Assembly: GCA_914767715.1 (NCBI GenBank) | Contig: OU612068.1 | Span: 19,468,001 to 19,532,000 of the forward strand | Reading direction: 5' to 3' | Length of the DNA stretch: 64,000 nt | From: Membranipora membranacea | Taxonomy: Eukaryota > Bryozoa > Gymnolaemata > Cheilostomatida > Membraniporidae | Part shown: positions 1 to 10,043 of the stretch, piece by piece | How the letters are laid out: each line of letters opens with the position of its first letter | How positions within the stretch are numbered: the first letter of the stretch is position 1 | Program-made: the position numbers and the translations under genes | Notes under the pieces: generated by a model | Databases searched by the model: none | The model's input: only the letters and a program-made list of their open reading frames with translations | Told to the model about the DNA's origin: nothing

Positions 1-759
1 AATTGCACCATTTGTTGCAAGAGAACATATTATATTTTTCGTTTTATTCACAAAGGTAAGTAATTTTTGTAAAGCCTACAGTCCTGCTCATTTGAGTAGG
101 TGTGTTTTTTCATTTACAACGTCAAAATACCATAATCTGCAGTGGCAGCGCAACTGGACACAAACCCCCTAAATAGTTTTAAATTTATTGGAGCAATTAT
201 TGGAGTTGCCCACTCATTATATTTGAAAATACAAGTTAGGTCAGTACACCACAGTTGTGCACTGAGGTTATGAGCTTCTGAAGTTCAGTCACCACATGAT
301 GCATGTTGCAGGAAACACAAACCAAATTTCAGAACCACTTTCAGCACTGATAATCTGTACAAAGTTTTGAATCGTCCTGCAAGTAGTAGTAGCTACTGCT
401 GCTCAGTCTAACATAACATTATTATAATGTCAACTAATAAAATTTAACAGAGAGACTCTATAGAAATGAAAGAGAAATTCAACATTGTGGAACATTTTTC
501 ATGTATTGAGATTACCCCCATGCAATATGCATGACGTGCCAAAATCCACTCTATGAACTGAACGCTTTGGATTTGTTGATAATGAAATAAGCATGACGCC
601 AAAATCAACCTGTTCTCATGGGACCCTGTCCCATCACTGAGAGGACTCCATCATAGACACAAATGTCTTGGAGCAATTTTCCTACTTTATTCAACCCTCA
701 GTAATTGACTGGAGTTGAAACAGTTGATAGATGAGGGACCATTATTTATATTATATTGT

Positions 760-907
760 TAGGGCTAGCGCGAACGCAGGCCCCCAGTAATAAATTGTCC
801 ACACGAGCAGCACTCGCAAGTCTCAGTCTGATCTCAGTGCAATGATCAGACCTCCTCTTGGGCCACCCGTCTTGTTGATCACGGGTAAACCTGTGACAGG
901 TAAGTAT
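760..907 (-). ncRNA. Divergent U1-like snRNA, copy 1
   Basis: Read on the minus strand, the RNA starts with AUACUUACCUG, the U1 5' guide that pairs with CAG|GUAAGU. Stem-loop I has an ACCCGU/ACGGGU stem around loop GAUCAACAAG; the canonical U1 genes in this window have GAUCAAGAAG. Stem-loop II keeps AUUGCAC, the core of the U1A-binding loop, on a GUCUGAUC/GAUCAGAC stem. A third hairpin, an Sm-like AAUUUAUUA and a terminal GGGC..GCG-UUCG-CGC..GCCC hairpin follow. Relative to canonical U1, the terminal stem replaces an A-U pair by C-G. At about 148 nt it is shorter than the 164-nt U1. It is either a working U1 variant or a recently amplified pseudogene family; the paired changes favour function. 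Confidence 0.75.
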
Positions 908-922
908 GATTGTATATATGAA

Positions 923-980
923 GTCTTGAGGACCAGACCTGATTAAAGTATTTAGTAAACTTGTGTCAGTTCATGAATTT
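923..980 (-). promoter_or_regulatory. Conserved block just upstream of U1-like copies (PSE-like position)
   Basis: Between about 16 and 75 bp upstream of each array RNA there is conserved sequence. On the plus strand it contains TTGAGGACCAGACCTGAATA and, further out, a motif like AAACTTGTGTC. The copy 6 version (about 6777-6835) keeps GACCA and GAAGTA at the same distance. This is where the proximal sequence element of snRNA promoters normally sits. The equivalent blocks lie upstream of 2129, 3377, 4491 and 5676. Function is inferred from position and conservation only. Confidence 0.45.
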
Positions 981-1118
981 ACTTATGAAGACATGTGATA
1001 AATACAAATTAGCATCAAAATCAGAGTTGAGGCAATGTTTGAGATCTCCCAGTAAAGAATTTGTTTGATCTAAGACCTAATAAGCTATTGTACTGATAAA
1101 TTGATTTTCAAAGGATTA

Positions 1119-1200
1119 GATCCCGGGTGAGAAAAAGCATACTTGGTCAGAGTTAAAATGCTTCTAAAATTGGAATATTTCGAAATTGCACCACTTGTTG
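1119..1200 (-). promoter_or_regulatory. Conserved block at -212 of every U1-like copy (DSE-like position)
   Basis: A block of type GATCCTGGGTGAGAAAAAGC begins 212-213 bp upstream of the RNA 5' end in all six units (about 1119, 2341, 3589, 4704, 5889 and 6973). In most units it continues through a GGTCAGAGTTAAAATG-type stretch to AATTGCACCATTTGTTGC. Constant distance despite diverged intervening sequence suggests a distal sequence element (enhancer) of snRNA genes. The canonical U1 genes in this window do not carry it at -212. Confidence 0.45.
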
Positions 1201-1983
1201 CAATCCAACAATTATATTCTCCTCATATTTATCCACCAAAGTGAGTATTATTCGTAAAGCCAACATTCCACCTCCTTTGAGTAGGTTTGTTTGTATTGAA
1301 AATGTCAAAATAGCTCAACTGAAAAGTAATCCCTAAATAGTTTTTAATATAAGGGAGAAATTATTGGAGTTGTCCGCTCATTATATTTGAACACGCGGGT
1401 TTGGTATAACCATAAACATATAAATACTTATTTATATGTTAATGGGTATAACCATAGACTTCATAATATGTATTTATTTTTAAGGCTATGGGTCTAACTC
1501 AACGGTCAGTACACCACAGATATACACTGATATTATGAGTTTCTGATGATCCAAAGTTCTATAACCACATTATGAATGTTTTAAATCACACACTACATTT
1601 CAGAACCACTTTGTGCACTGCAAACCCGTACAAAGTTTGAATAAACCAGCAAATAGGTAGCTGTGCTGTACAAAACAATAGTCAGACTCGTCCAGTATGT
1701 CAAAATTTAATTTTGGGGAAATCAAGGTGAACTCCATATTATATGCATGTGATACCTCATGCGATAGGCATATGCACCTCCATGAACTGAGTGCTTAGAC
1801 TTTTTGATAATGAATATGACGTCAAAGTCAACCTGTACACATTGCACCCTGTCCCATCACTGAGGAGACTTCATCATGGAAACAAATGTCTGCGACCAAT
1901 TTTCCTACTTTATTCAACCCTCGATAACTCATTGGAGTTGAAACATTTGATTGATGAGGCACCATTATTTTACATTATATTGT

Positions 1984-2129
1984 TAGGGCTAGCGAACGCA
2001 GGCCCCCAGTAAGAAATTGTGCACACGAGCAGCACTCGCAAGTCTCAGTCTGATCTCAGTGCAATGATCAGACCTCCTCTTGAGCCACCCGTCTTGTCGA
2101 TCACGGGTAAACCTATGACATGTAAGTAT
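1984..2129 (-). ncRNA. Divergent U1-like snRNA, copy 2 (altered guide)
   Basis: Same architecture as copy 1, with two notable differences. The 5' guide reads AUACUUACAUG instead of AUACUUACCUG, which weakens pairing to the exon side of a splice donor. Two bases (CG) are missing from the terminal hairpin, replacing the UUCG tetraloop. The Sm-like region is also changed to AAUUUCUUA. This copy is the most likely of the first five to be decaying or specialised. Confidence 0.6.
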
Positions 2130-3229
2130 GATTTTATAGATGAAGCCTCGAGGACCAGACCTGAATTAAGTCTACAGAAAGCTGGTGTCTGTTCATGATT
2201 TTACTCATCAAGATATTAAAAATATACAAGTTAGCATCATTATCGGAGATGTGGCAATTTTTGAGATCTCCAAGTACAGATTTTGTTTGATCTAGGACCT
2301 AAACTTATGTACTAAGGACAAATTGATTTTCAAAAGAGTAGATCATGGGTGAGAAAAAGCCTACATGGTCAGAGTTGAAATGGTTCTAAAATTGGAATCA
2401 AGAATTGCACCATTTGTTGCAATCCAACATATTATTTTTTCGCTCATTAATCCACCAAAGTAAGAATTGACACCGATGCCTAACAGTCCTCCTCATTTGA
2501 ATGAGTCCATTTGTATTGGCAATTTTGAAGTATCATTCGCCTGTTGTGACAGCTAAACCGAGAAAAAAAACCTTAAAAGTTTTTAATTTTTTTTAGCCAT
2601 AACTGGAGTTGTCCTCTCATAGAAATTAAATATAGAGTTGGGTCTAATTCCTTGGTCAGTACACTACAGATATACGCTGAGGTTAGGAGTTTCAGATACT
2701 CCAATGTTTAATTACCATGTGAATGTTAATGTAAATCATAAACGAAATTTCAGAACTACATTCGTCACTACAGATCTGTACAAAGTTTGGATCAACCGTC
2801 ATATAGTAGCCACTGATGTATACAGTCTAGCATATCATAATTAAAACGTGAATACTGGCCGGTGTGTGAATGTAGGCCTTACAGAGGCCGCTGCTACAGT
2901 CTCATATGAATAATACAATAATAATGAAAATGAATCGACGTTAACACCAAGAGTCAGATCTTTTGAGAGTGTTAAAATTTAATTTTAGGGACCTGTAGTC
3001 ATGAATAAACTTCCAAGCAATTGTGCATGTGTTGAAGAGCACCTTTATGAACTGAATGCTTTGGGGTTTTTTTTAAAATGATAATAAGCATGATGTCAAA
3101 AACAACCTGTTCTCATGGCACCCTTTCCATCACTGAAAAAAACACAATCCAGGAGCAACTTTTCTACCTTATTCAACAAACAGGAAAATATATTGATAGA
3201 TGAGGGACCACTATTTTATATTATATTGT

Positions 3230-3377
3230 TAGGGCTAGCGCGAACGCAGGCCCCCAGTAATAAATTGTGCACACGAGCAGCACTCGCAAGTCTCAGTCTG
3301 ATCTCAGTGCAATGATCAGACCTCCTCTTGGGCCACCCGTCTTGTTGATCACGGGTAAACCTGTGACAGGTAAGTAT
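3230..3377 (-). ncRNA. Divergent U1-like snRNA, copy 3
   Basis: Minus-strand RNA with the intact AUACUUACCUG guide, stem-loop I with loop GAUCAACAAG, the AUUGCAC loop II, the AAUUUAUUA Sm-like element and the terminal UUCG hairpin. It is nearly identical to copy 1 across the RNA although its flanking spacer is clearly diverged. Confidence 0.75.
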
Positions 3378-4343
3378 GACTTGAACTGTGAAGCCTTGAG
3401 GACCAGACCTGAATAAAGTTATGAGGAAACTTGTGTCTGTTCACGATTTTACATATCAAGACACTGGGAATATACAAGTTTGCATCATCATCAGAGATGG
3501 GGCAATGTTTGAAACCTTTAAGTTTAAAAGTTGATTGATTTTCAACTTTAGTTAAAAAGCCATGGGAACTTTATATTTGCAAAGACAAGATCCTGGGTAA
3601 GAAAAAGCCTACTTGATCAGAGTTAAAATGTTTCTAAAAATGAAATGTTTCAAAATTACACCATTAGATGCAATCTAACATAATTTATTATATTTTTGTT
3701 ATGATAATCTACCAAGGTAAGAATTATTTCCTATTCCTATTGGTCCTCCTCGTTTGAGTGAGCTTGTTTGTGTTGACGATGTCAAATAATCATTCAGCAG
3801 TTGCGACAGCTAAACTGAAAAAGAACCTTCATATAGTTTTAAATTTATAAGAATTACTATTGCTGGAATTGTCCTCACATAAAAACTATGAAGTATGTAA
3901 GGTCTAACTTCTCGGTCAGTACACGACAGATATACATAGCGATAAGGAGTTTTTGAAGACCCAAAGTTCAATTATCACATAATGCAGTTTGTGGGAAAAC
4001 CGAACTAAATTTTAGAACTACTTTGAGCATCTACAAATCTGTATATAGTTTGAATCAACCTGCGAAAAACCCACAACACTGGCATGGAAATTTTCACTGA
4101 ATTGGGTAGGCTATATTTGCCTCACTTCTGTAGTAATTTTCACAACCCTGTACCCTCAACCCTTTAACCATTCCTAACACCTCAGTCGAGACCCCGGGGG
4201 AATTCCTATTTTGCTTTAGTTGTTCAGTTAGGGTAGGCAAATTTTACCCTGACATCCAGCGCGTGCATGGGCACCATTTCACATCCTTGAGATGGATAGA
4301 AATTGATTGACAGATGAGGGACCATTATGTTACATTATATTGT

Positions 4344-4491
4344 TAGGGCTAGCGCGAACGCAGGCCCCCAGTAATAAATTGTGCACACGAGCAGCACTCG
4401 CAAGTCTCAGTCTGATCTCAGTGCAATGATCACACCTCCTCTTGGGCCACCCGTCTTGTTGATCACGGGTAAACCTGTGACAGGTAAGTAT
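4344..4491 (-). ncRNA. Divergent U1-like snRNA, copy 4
   Basis: Minus-strand RNA with an intact guide, stem-loop I, AUUGCAC loop, Sm-like element and terminal UUCG hairpin. One substitution in stem II (GUGUGAUC for GUCUGAUC) breaks a pair with the other arm. Otherwise it is nearly identical to copies 1 and 3. Confidence 0.73.
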
Positions 4492-5529
4492 GACTTTATC
4501 TATGAAACCTTGAGGATCAGACCTGAATAAAGTGTTTAGTAAACTTGTGTCTGTTTATGATTTTTCTCATCAAGATACTGAAAACATACATGTTAGCATA
4601 GTCATCAGAGATGGGGCAATGTTAGAGATCACCCAGTAAAGAAGTTGTGTGATTTTCACCCTGAATTAAAGTACTGTGGAACCATTCACATTTGCAAAGA
4701 CTAGATCCTGGGTGAGAAAAAGCCTAGTTGGTCAGAGTCAAAATGTTTCTAAAATTGGAATGTTTAAAAAATTGCACCATTTGTTGCAAGCAAACATATT
4801 ATATTTTTCATTTTATTCACAAAGGTAAGTAATTTTCGTAAAGCCTACAGTCCTGCTCATTTGAGTAGGTGTGTTTTTTTATTGACAACGTCAAAATACC
4901 ATAATCTGCAGTGGCAGCGCAACTGGACACAAACCCCCTAAATAGTTTTTAATTTATTGGAGCAATTATTGGAGTTGTCCACTCATTATATTTGAAAATA
5001 CAAGTTAGGTCAGTACACCACAGATGTGCACTGAGGTTATGAGCTTCTGAAGTTCAGTCACCACATGATGCATGTTGCAGGAAACACAAACCAAATTTCA
5101 GAACCACTTTCAGCACTGATAATCTGTACAAAGTTTTGAATCGTCCTGCAAGTAGTAGTAGCTACTGCTGCTCAGTCTAACATAACATTATTATAATGTC
5201 AACTAATAAAATTTAACAGAGAGACTCTATAGAAATGAAAGAGAAATTCAACATTGTGGAACATTTTTCATGTATTGAGATTACCCCCAAAATGCAATAT
5301 GCATGACGTGTCAAAATCCACTCTATGAACTGAACGCTTTGGATTTGTTGATAATGAAATAAGCATGACGCCAAAATCAACCTGTTCTCATGGGACCCTG
5401 TCCTGTCACTGAGAGGACTCTATCATAGACACAAATGTCTAGGAGCAATTTTCCTACTTTATTCAACCCTCAGTAATTCTGGAGTTAACCCAGTTGATAG
5501 ATGAGGGACCAATATTTATATTATATTGT

Positions 5530-5676
5530 TAGGGCTAGCGCGAACGCAGGCCCCAGTAATAAATTGTCCACACAAGCAGCACTCACAAGTCTCAGCCTGA
5601 TCTCAGTGCAATGATCAGACCTCCTCTTGGGCCACCCGTCTTGTTGATCACGGGTAAACCTGTGACAGGTAAGTAT
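5530..5676 (-). ncRNA. Divergent U1-like snRNA, copy 5
   Basis: Minus-strand RNA with the intact AUACUUACCUG guide and all five structural elements. Several substitutions lie in the third hairpin and in the 3' arm of stem II, and one base is missing from the G run before the terminal hairpin. The surrounding unit is almost identical to the copy 1 unit at the left edge. Confidence 0.73.
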
Positions 5677-6607
5677 GATTGTATCTAAGAAGCCTTGAGG
5701 ACTAGACCTGAATAGAGTATCGAGTAAACTTGTGTGTGCTACATATAACTACATGATTCTGTCAACAGGACACCCAATATTTTCATTTTCAGAGTCTCAT
5801 GAAAAAATGAGATACATTTCATGTACATTTGGTACATCTAAGTTTTGACACACCAAAGGTTGGCAGTTCAATTTACAAATACACCAGAACCTTGGTGAGA
5901 GAATGCCTAAACAGAGTAAAAAAACTGTTTCTAAAAATGGATTGGCGTCAAATTGCACCATTTATTGCAACATTTTATTATTGCACAATAAATTCAAGTA
6001 TTTTAGAAGAAGAATGGCGGAGTTATACGTATAAAGCCTGTATAATTTGTATGACTCTGTCTGTAAAAGAAGGAAGAGGAGGAGTTCTTAGGAGCTGCAG
6101 GGGACAGCAGCTCAAGAAACAAAATTCTACACTTCACTTCAAACTTTTCAGAGGCAGACCGTTCATGGAATTGTCCTTCAAGATAAGTTGACCTTATCAA
6201 CATTTCGTATCTTTTGCTCATAATGTCAAACTGTATCTTGATCCTGACCCCTCCCTGATACTTGAAATGCTTCAATTTTGAGTAACAAAAATTTTAAATG
6301 AACACCACATCAAAAGTGGCCTGTGTTCAACCGGACACAATTTAACATCCATGACATTTATTTTGATCTTAGTTGAATGATTTTCGGTTTCCAGAAGCTT
6401 CCTTTCTACCTTCTTTCCACCCATCGGGATCAAAATTGATCACAAATTAGTGATTTTCGCCTAGTTTTGCCTGGGTGGTATACACACGTTGACGGACAAT
6501 TTAGATTTTTACATTCAGAGAAGCAGCATAGAATGAAAATTGACTTGCCATTTTAAATCATGTGCTAGAATACTTTTATCAGGGTCTTTTTCTTTCTTGT
6601 TACACTT

Positions 6608-6761
6608 ATAGGGCTTACAGATGCAAGCCCCGAATAAAAAATTATGTATACCAGAGCGCAATGCTTGCAAGTATCAGCCTGATCTCAGTGCACTAAGATC
6701 GGGCCTCCTCTTGGGCTGCCTGCCTTGCTGATCGCAGGTTTGGCCTGTGACAGAAAAGTAT
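6608..6761 (-). ncRNA. Divergent U1-like snRNA, copy 6, changed guide and covarying helices
   Basis: Most diverged member. The guide is AUACUUUUCUG, complementary to CAGAAAAGU, so it no longer matches a GU donor. Stem I is CCUGC/GCAGG around GAUCAGCAAG, where the other copies have CCCGU/ACGGG: two positions changed together with their partners. The terminal hairpin is an 8-bp stem (GGGCUUGC with GUAAGCCC) and a new loop, with no UUCG. The Sm-like element is a better AAUUUUUUA. Loop II is altered from AUUGCAC to UAGUGCAC, so U1A binding is doubtful. Downstream is AACAAGAAAGA, resembling an snRNA 3' box. It could be a distinct functional paralogue or an old pseudogene; the covariation argues for selection at least in the past. 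Confidence 0.6.
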
Positions 6762-7060
6762 ACCTTAATATTATACAGTCTGATGACCACTGTAATTGAA
6801 GTATTGGGTTAACATGTGTGAGCTGGACATATGGTCCTGATTTCAGTTATCAATTATGCGCTGTTAATAAAAATAGAAAAAGTCATTGGAGTTGAGATGG
6901 AAACAATGTAGAATTTAGCAAGTTTTTACCATCGCCCAAAATTCTGTAAAAAAAAACAACACTGATTAAAAAGGTCTTAACCCAGGTGAGAAAACGCCTA
7001 TGTCAGTATTGAATTTGTTTCTAAATATAGAATGGTGTTGCGATTACACCATTAGCTATT

Positions 7061-8447
7061 ATAATATATTATTGTTATTTTATTGATGTTCTTTCAAGGA
7101 TTTGTATTATATTATATATAGTTGATGGAGCATATCAAGAGAACAATAAAGTCAAGCCAGTTGAGTGCATTGATATTATTCAGCAATAGTATGGACAAGG
7201 AATTTGTCCCAAACTCCCTGGTATGGCGTATGATTACAAATCACATTGGAGTTCTCCTCCCACAACGACTCATATTTAAAACCAGCTACATTATGATCAA
7301 TCAACTGACCATCACCCACATATGTTGTGTAAAATGGCTGCATTGAGTTTTGACATACAGAACCGGAAGAAATTGAGTGTAAAGTACTAGCGAAAAACAC
7401 CCTACAATTTGTTTTCTAGGAAATATTGTATGAAATGATCTTCAGCTACCAAGGTTCATTTCTCTGTGTCAATCTCGCCTAAATTTTTTAAGACCTACAC
7501 TTTTAGCATCATCAAAACCTTATGCCACTGAAAAAATTGCTAGCACTTCTGGGTTAAAATAATGTGTAGTGTTACAAATTGCCCTCTTTTTGATTAATGG
7601 CACCTAAAAGGTTTCAAAACTTAGCAAAGTGCTACTAGCTGCCAGACTATATATTGCTTTGGTCCTACTGTAGTCTTTAAATAAACATACTTTTGAAAGA
7701 GACTTACTGCATCAAATAGCTGAATATTGAAGACTGGTAGGGATGCTGGTGTTCCTTGCACTAAGACCTTCAACAGGTCAGTCCATGTACATCTAAAGGT
7801 CACTCTCTTTTTATCATCAGCAGTGGACACCTGTCAACATGTGTGGGATACATTAATAGGCCATCAAATGTAAGCTACGACATAACTGTTCAATTTATAA
7901 AGAAACTAAGTCTGGAGTGCATTCAAGAATATGAAAACATTAGAATCGGGCGAGCCACGAGTTGTCTACTCTTTAACAAGAAGGAGACAATGCCTGATCG
8001 TTTTGTATATTATTTTCTTTTACATATTATAGGTAGTTGTAGGTTTATAATAATGGATCAGTTCGCATAGACCATTATGTACTTTTTCCGGGTTATTCTA
8101 CAATTGGTCCTGTGGAGAGGTGACTAGGAAATCGAGAGCTGTTAGTTGGTGTTGAACCACTAACAGGTAGGGACAGAAAACCTAGCAAATATACTCAGCG
8201 ATTTCTTCTTTCTAAAGCAGTGGTGTGAAACAATTAGATACCGAGGTTTCTCAAGTCCTTTCTTACAGGAGTCACTTATTGACCGCTCAGCCCTCAACCA
8301 TAAGAATAGGCAATTCTATTTAACATAGAGACTACAATATGACCAAATCTGGTTGGTTTGCTAGAAACCACTATAGAATACAATGAGAAAATTGAGAACT
8401 GTTTGGAATATACAGAGGTGGCCAATAAGCTGCAAGGCTGTTATCTA
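7061..8447. other. Intergenic, no gene seen
   Basis: AT-rich sequence with only short, uninformative open frames on both strands. I see no RNA gene, domain or repeat that I can support. Confidence 0.5.
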
Positions 8448-8693
8448 GGGGGTCTTTCAATTAGAAAGAGCGATCTTTTACTAAAGCAAGTTATCACTAT
8501 CACATCGCTCCAAAATTATCACTCACTTGGTCTTTCAATTAGACAAAATCGCTCTCAAATCGTTCACTCAGAATGTATATAGTTCCATCAAGTGAGTGAG
8601 CGATCTGAAAGCGAGAGCCTAGCAGGTATCACTCACTCAGGGAGTGAGCGATCAAATTGTGATTTTTGGCTGTTTCTAATTGAAAGACCCCCC
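8448..8693. mobile_element. Inverted-repeat element family A, copy 1
   Basis: Starts GGGGGTCTTTCAATTAGAAA and ends in the inverted form TTTCTAATTGAAAGACCCCC. Inside are repeated GAGTGAGCGATC-like motifs on both strands. There is no coding capacity, so it is a MITE-like element. It lies in the opposite orientation to copies 2 and 3. No clear target-site duplication is visible. Confidence 0.7.
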
Positions 8694-9387
8694 TGGCTCA
8701 ACATGAATTGAAATTAGAACACTTTGGACATTGGCCTGTTTTAATAAGTTTTTGTAGAGCCCAGATAATAACATGGTAGCTGGTTGGCAATTTTACCTAA
8801 CAAATGATTGTGTATAAGGATCAAAGTATGAGCAGGGAGTGCTCACAGTTGTCATAAATAATGATAGTGGATGGTTGGATATCTGACCAACTGTTTGAAT
8901 GATCTATGGGTCAGTTTCTCGGTAAGCATAAATATATAGCCACTTGACCTATGTATTGTCTTCTATCTGAACCTGCAAATTTTCATGACAACACATAGCT
9001 ATGGGAGAAAGATTTTACTTTTCCCAGATGATGAGGTAGGCGCTCAACACAGGCAGTATAATACAGATAGAGAACAACCTTTGGAGTGAAGGGCGTTAGT
9101 CTGCAAAATAAAGCACTGTGTCTCATGATCCTTAGACGATGAGAATTGGCTCAAGAGGTATAGTATCTGATAACCACTTTGCTGGATTGGTGATACTGGA
9201 CTGAATTTTTTAGGTGCCACTCACACAGAGTCCCAAGTTGGATAAACAAATTGATAGCCTCAGATGTAGTTCATAGCTGTGAGTTCACTGTCACTGTGTC
9301 CATAGAGAGCAAGTGGGCATCTGGAGCATATATTTATTAGTTAACCAATTTATTGATTACATGGCTAATCGAATATCAGATTAGCCT

Positions 9388-9631
9388 GGGGGGTCTTTCA
9401 ATTAGAAACAGCCAAATTCACAATTTGATCGCTCACTCCCTGAGTGAGTGATACCTGCTAGGCTCTCGCTTTCAGATCGCTCACTCACTTGATGGAACTA
9501 TATACATTCTGAGTGAACGATTTGAGAGCGATTTTGTCTAATTGAAAGACCAAGTGAGTGATAATTTTGGAGCGATGTGATAGTGATAACTTGCTTTAGT
9601 AAAGGATCGCTCTTTCTAATTGAATACCCCC
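9388..9631. mobile_element. Inverted-repeat element family A, copy 2
   Basis: Full-length relative of the element at 8448-8693, inverted with respect to it and very similar along the whole length. Same GGGGGTCTTTCAATTAG terminus; the far end is slightly degraded (GAATACCCCC for GAAAGACCCC). Confidence 0.7.
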
Positions 9632-9663
9632 TGGGCAGGATGTCTGGGTTGACAGCCTACCCA

Positions 9664-10043
9664 GGGGGGTCTTTCAATTAGAAACAGCCAAAATCGCAAT
9701 ATTATCGCTCACTCACTGAGTGAGCGATACCTGCTAGGGGTCTCGCTTTCAGATCGCTCAGTCACTTGATGGAACTATATACATTCTGAGCACATGGGCC
9801 CCTGGGACTTACATGTCTTTACTTTGCCAATGACCACTATTTTGGGTGGTTGATAGTGGACATTGGCAAAGTAAAGACATGTAAGTCCCAGGGGCCCATG
9901 ATTCTGAGTGAGCGATTTGGGAGCAATTTTCTCTAATTGAAACACCAAGTGAGTGATAATTTTGAGCGATGTGATAGTGATGTGGTAGTGATAACTTGCT
10001 TTAGTAAAGGATCACTCTGTCTTTCTAATTGAAAGACCCCCCC
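9664..10043. mobile_element. Inverted-repeat element family A, copy 3, interrupted
   Basis: Same orientation as copy 2, only about 30 bp away, and split by a 110-bp foldback insertion at 9791-9900. Apart from the insertion it aligns end to end with the other two copies. Confidence 0.7.
9783..9908. mobile_element. Nested foldback element with 8-bp target duplication
   Basis: A 110-bp element (9791-9900) whose two halves are nearly perfect reverse complements. The arms run CATGGGCCCCTGGGACTTAC and onward for about 45 bp. It is flanked by the direct repeat ATTCTGAG at 9783-9790 and 9901-9908. Copy 2 of family A has a single ATTCTGAG at the matching site, so the empty site is known. An 8-bp duplication fits hAT-superfamily transposition. 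Confidence 0.75.

Larger units (their letters stand above)
1..7060 (-). repeat. Tandem array of six U1-like snRNA units
   Basis: Six head-to-tail units, each with one U1-like gene read on the minus strand. The RNA 5' ends lie at 907, 2129, 3377, 4491, 5676 and 6761, so the spacing is 1085-1248 bp. Spacers share recognisable blocks (a GTGAGAAAAAGCC-type block, then AATTGCACCATTTGTTGCAA) but are otherwise diverged. The exception is positions 1-960, which match about 4770-5730 almost base for base, so these two units duplicated recently or were converted. The array runs off the left edge. The open frames inside it are short, differ from copy to copy and follow the repeat, so I call no protein gene here. 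Confidence 0.85.

Noticed and set aside
760-907. Reading the array RNAs as plus-strand spliced-leader RNAs because of the CAG|GTAAGT donor
   Set aside because: All conserved helices and loops match U1 when read on the minus strand; the donor is simply the complement of the U1 guide.
1791-3315. Open frames reading through the array on the plus strand
   Set aside because: They run across the antisense of U1-like genes and share only repeat-derived residues; no domain is visible.
5829-6275. Overlapping 120- and 90-codon open frames on opposite strands
   Set aside because: They lie in the spacer of the U1-like array, contain its conserved blocks, and the matching positions in the other units have no such frames.
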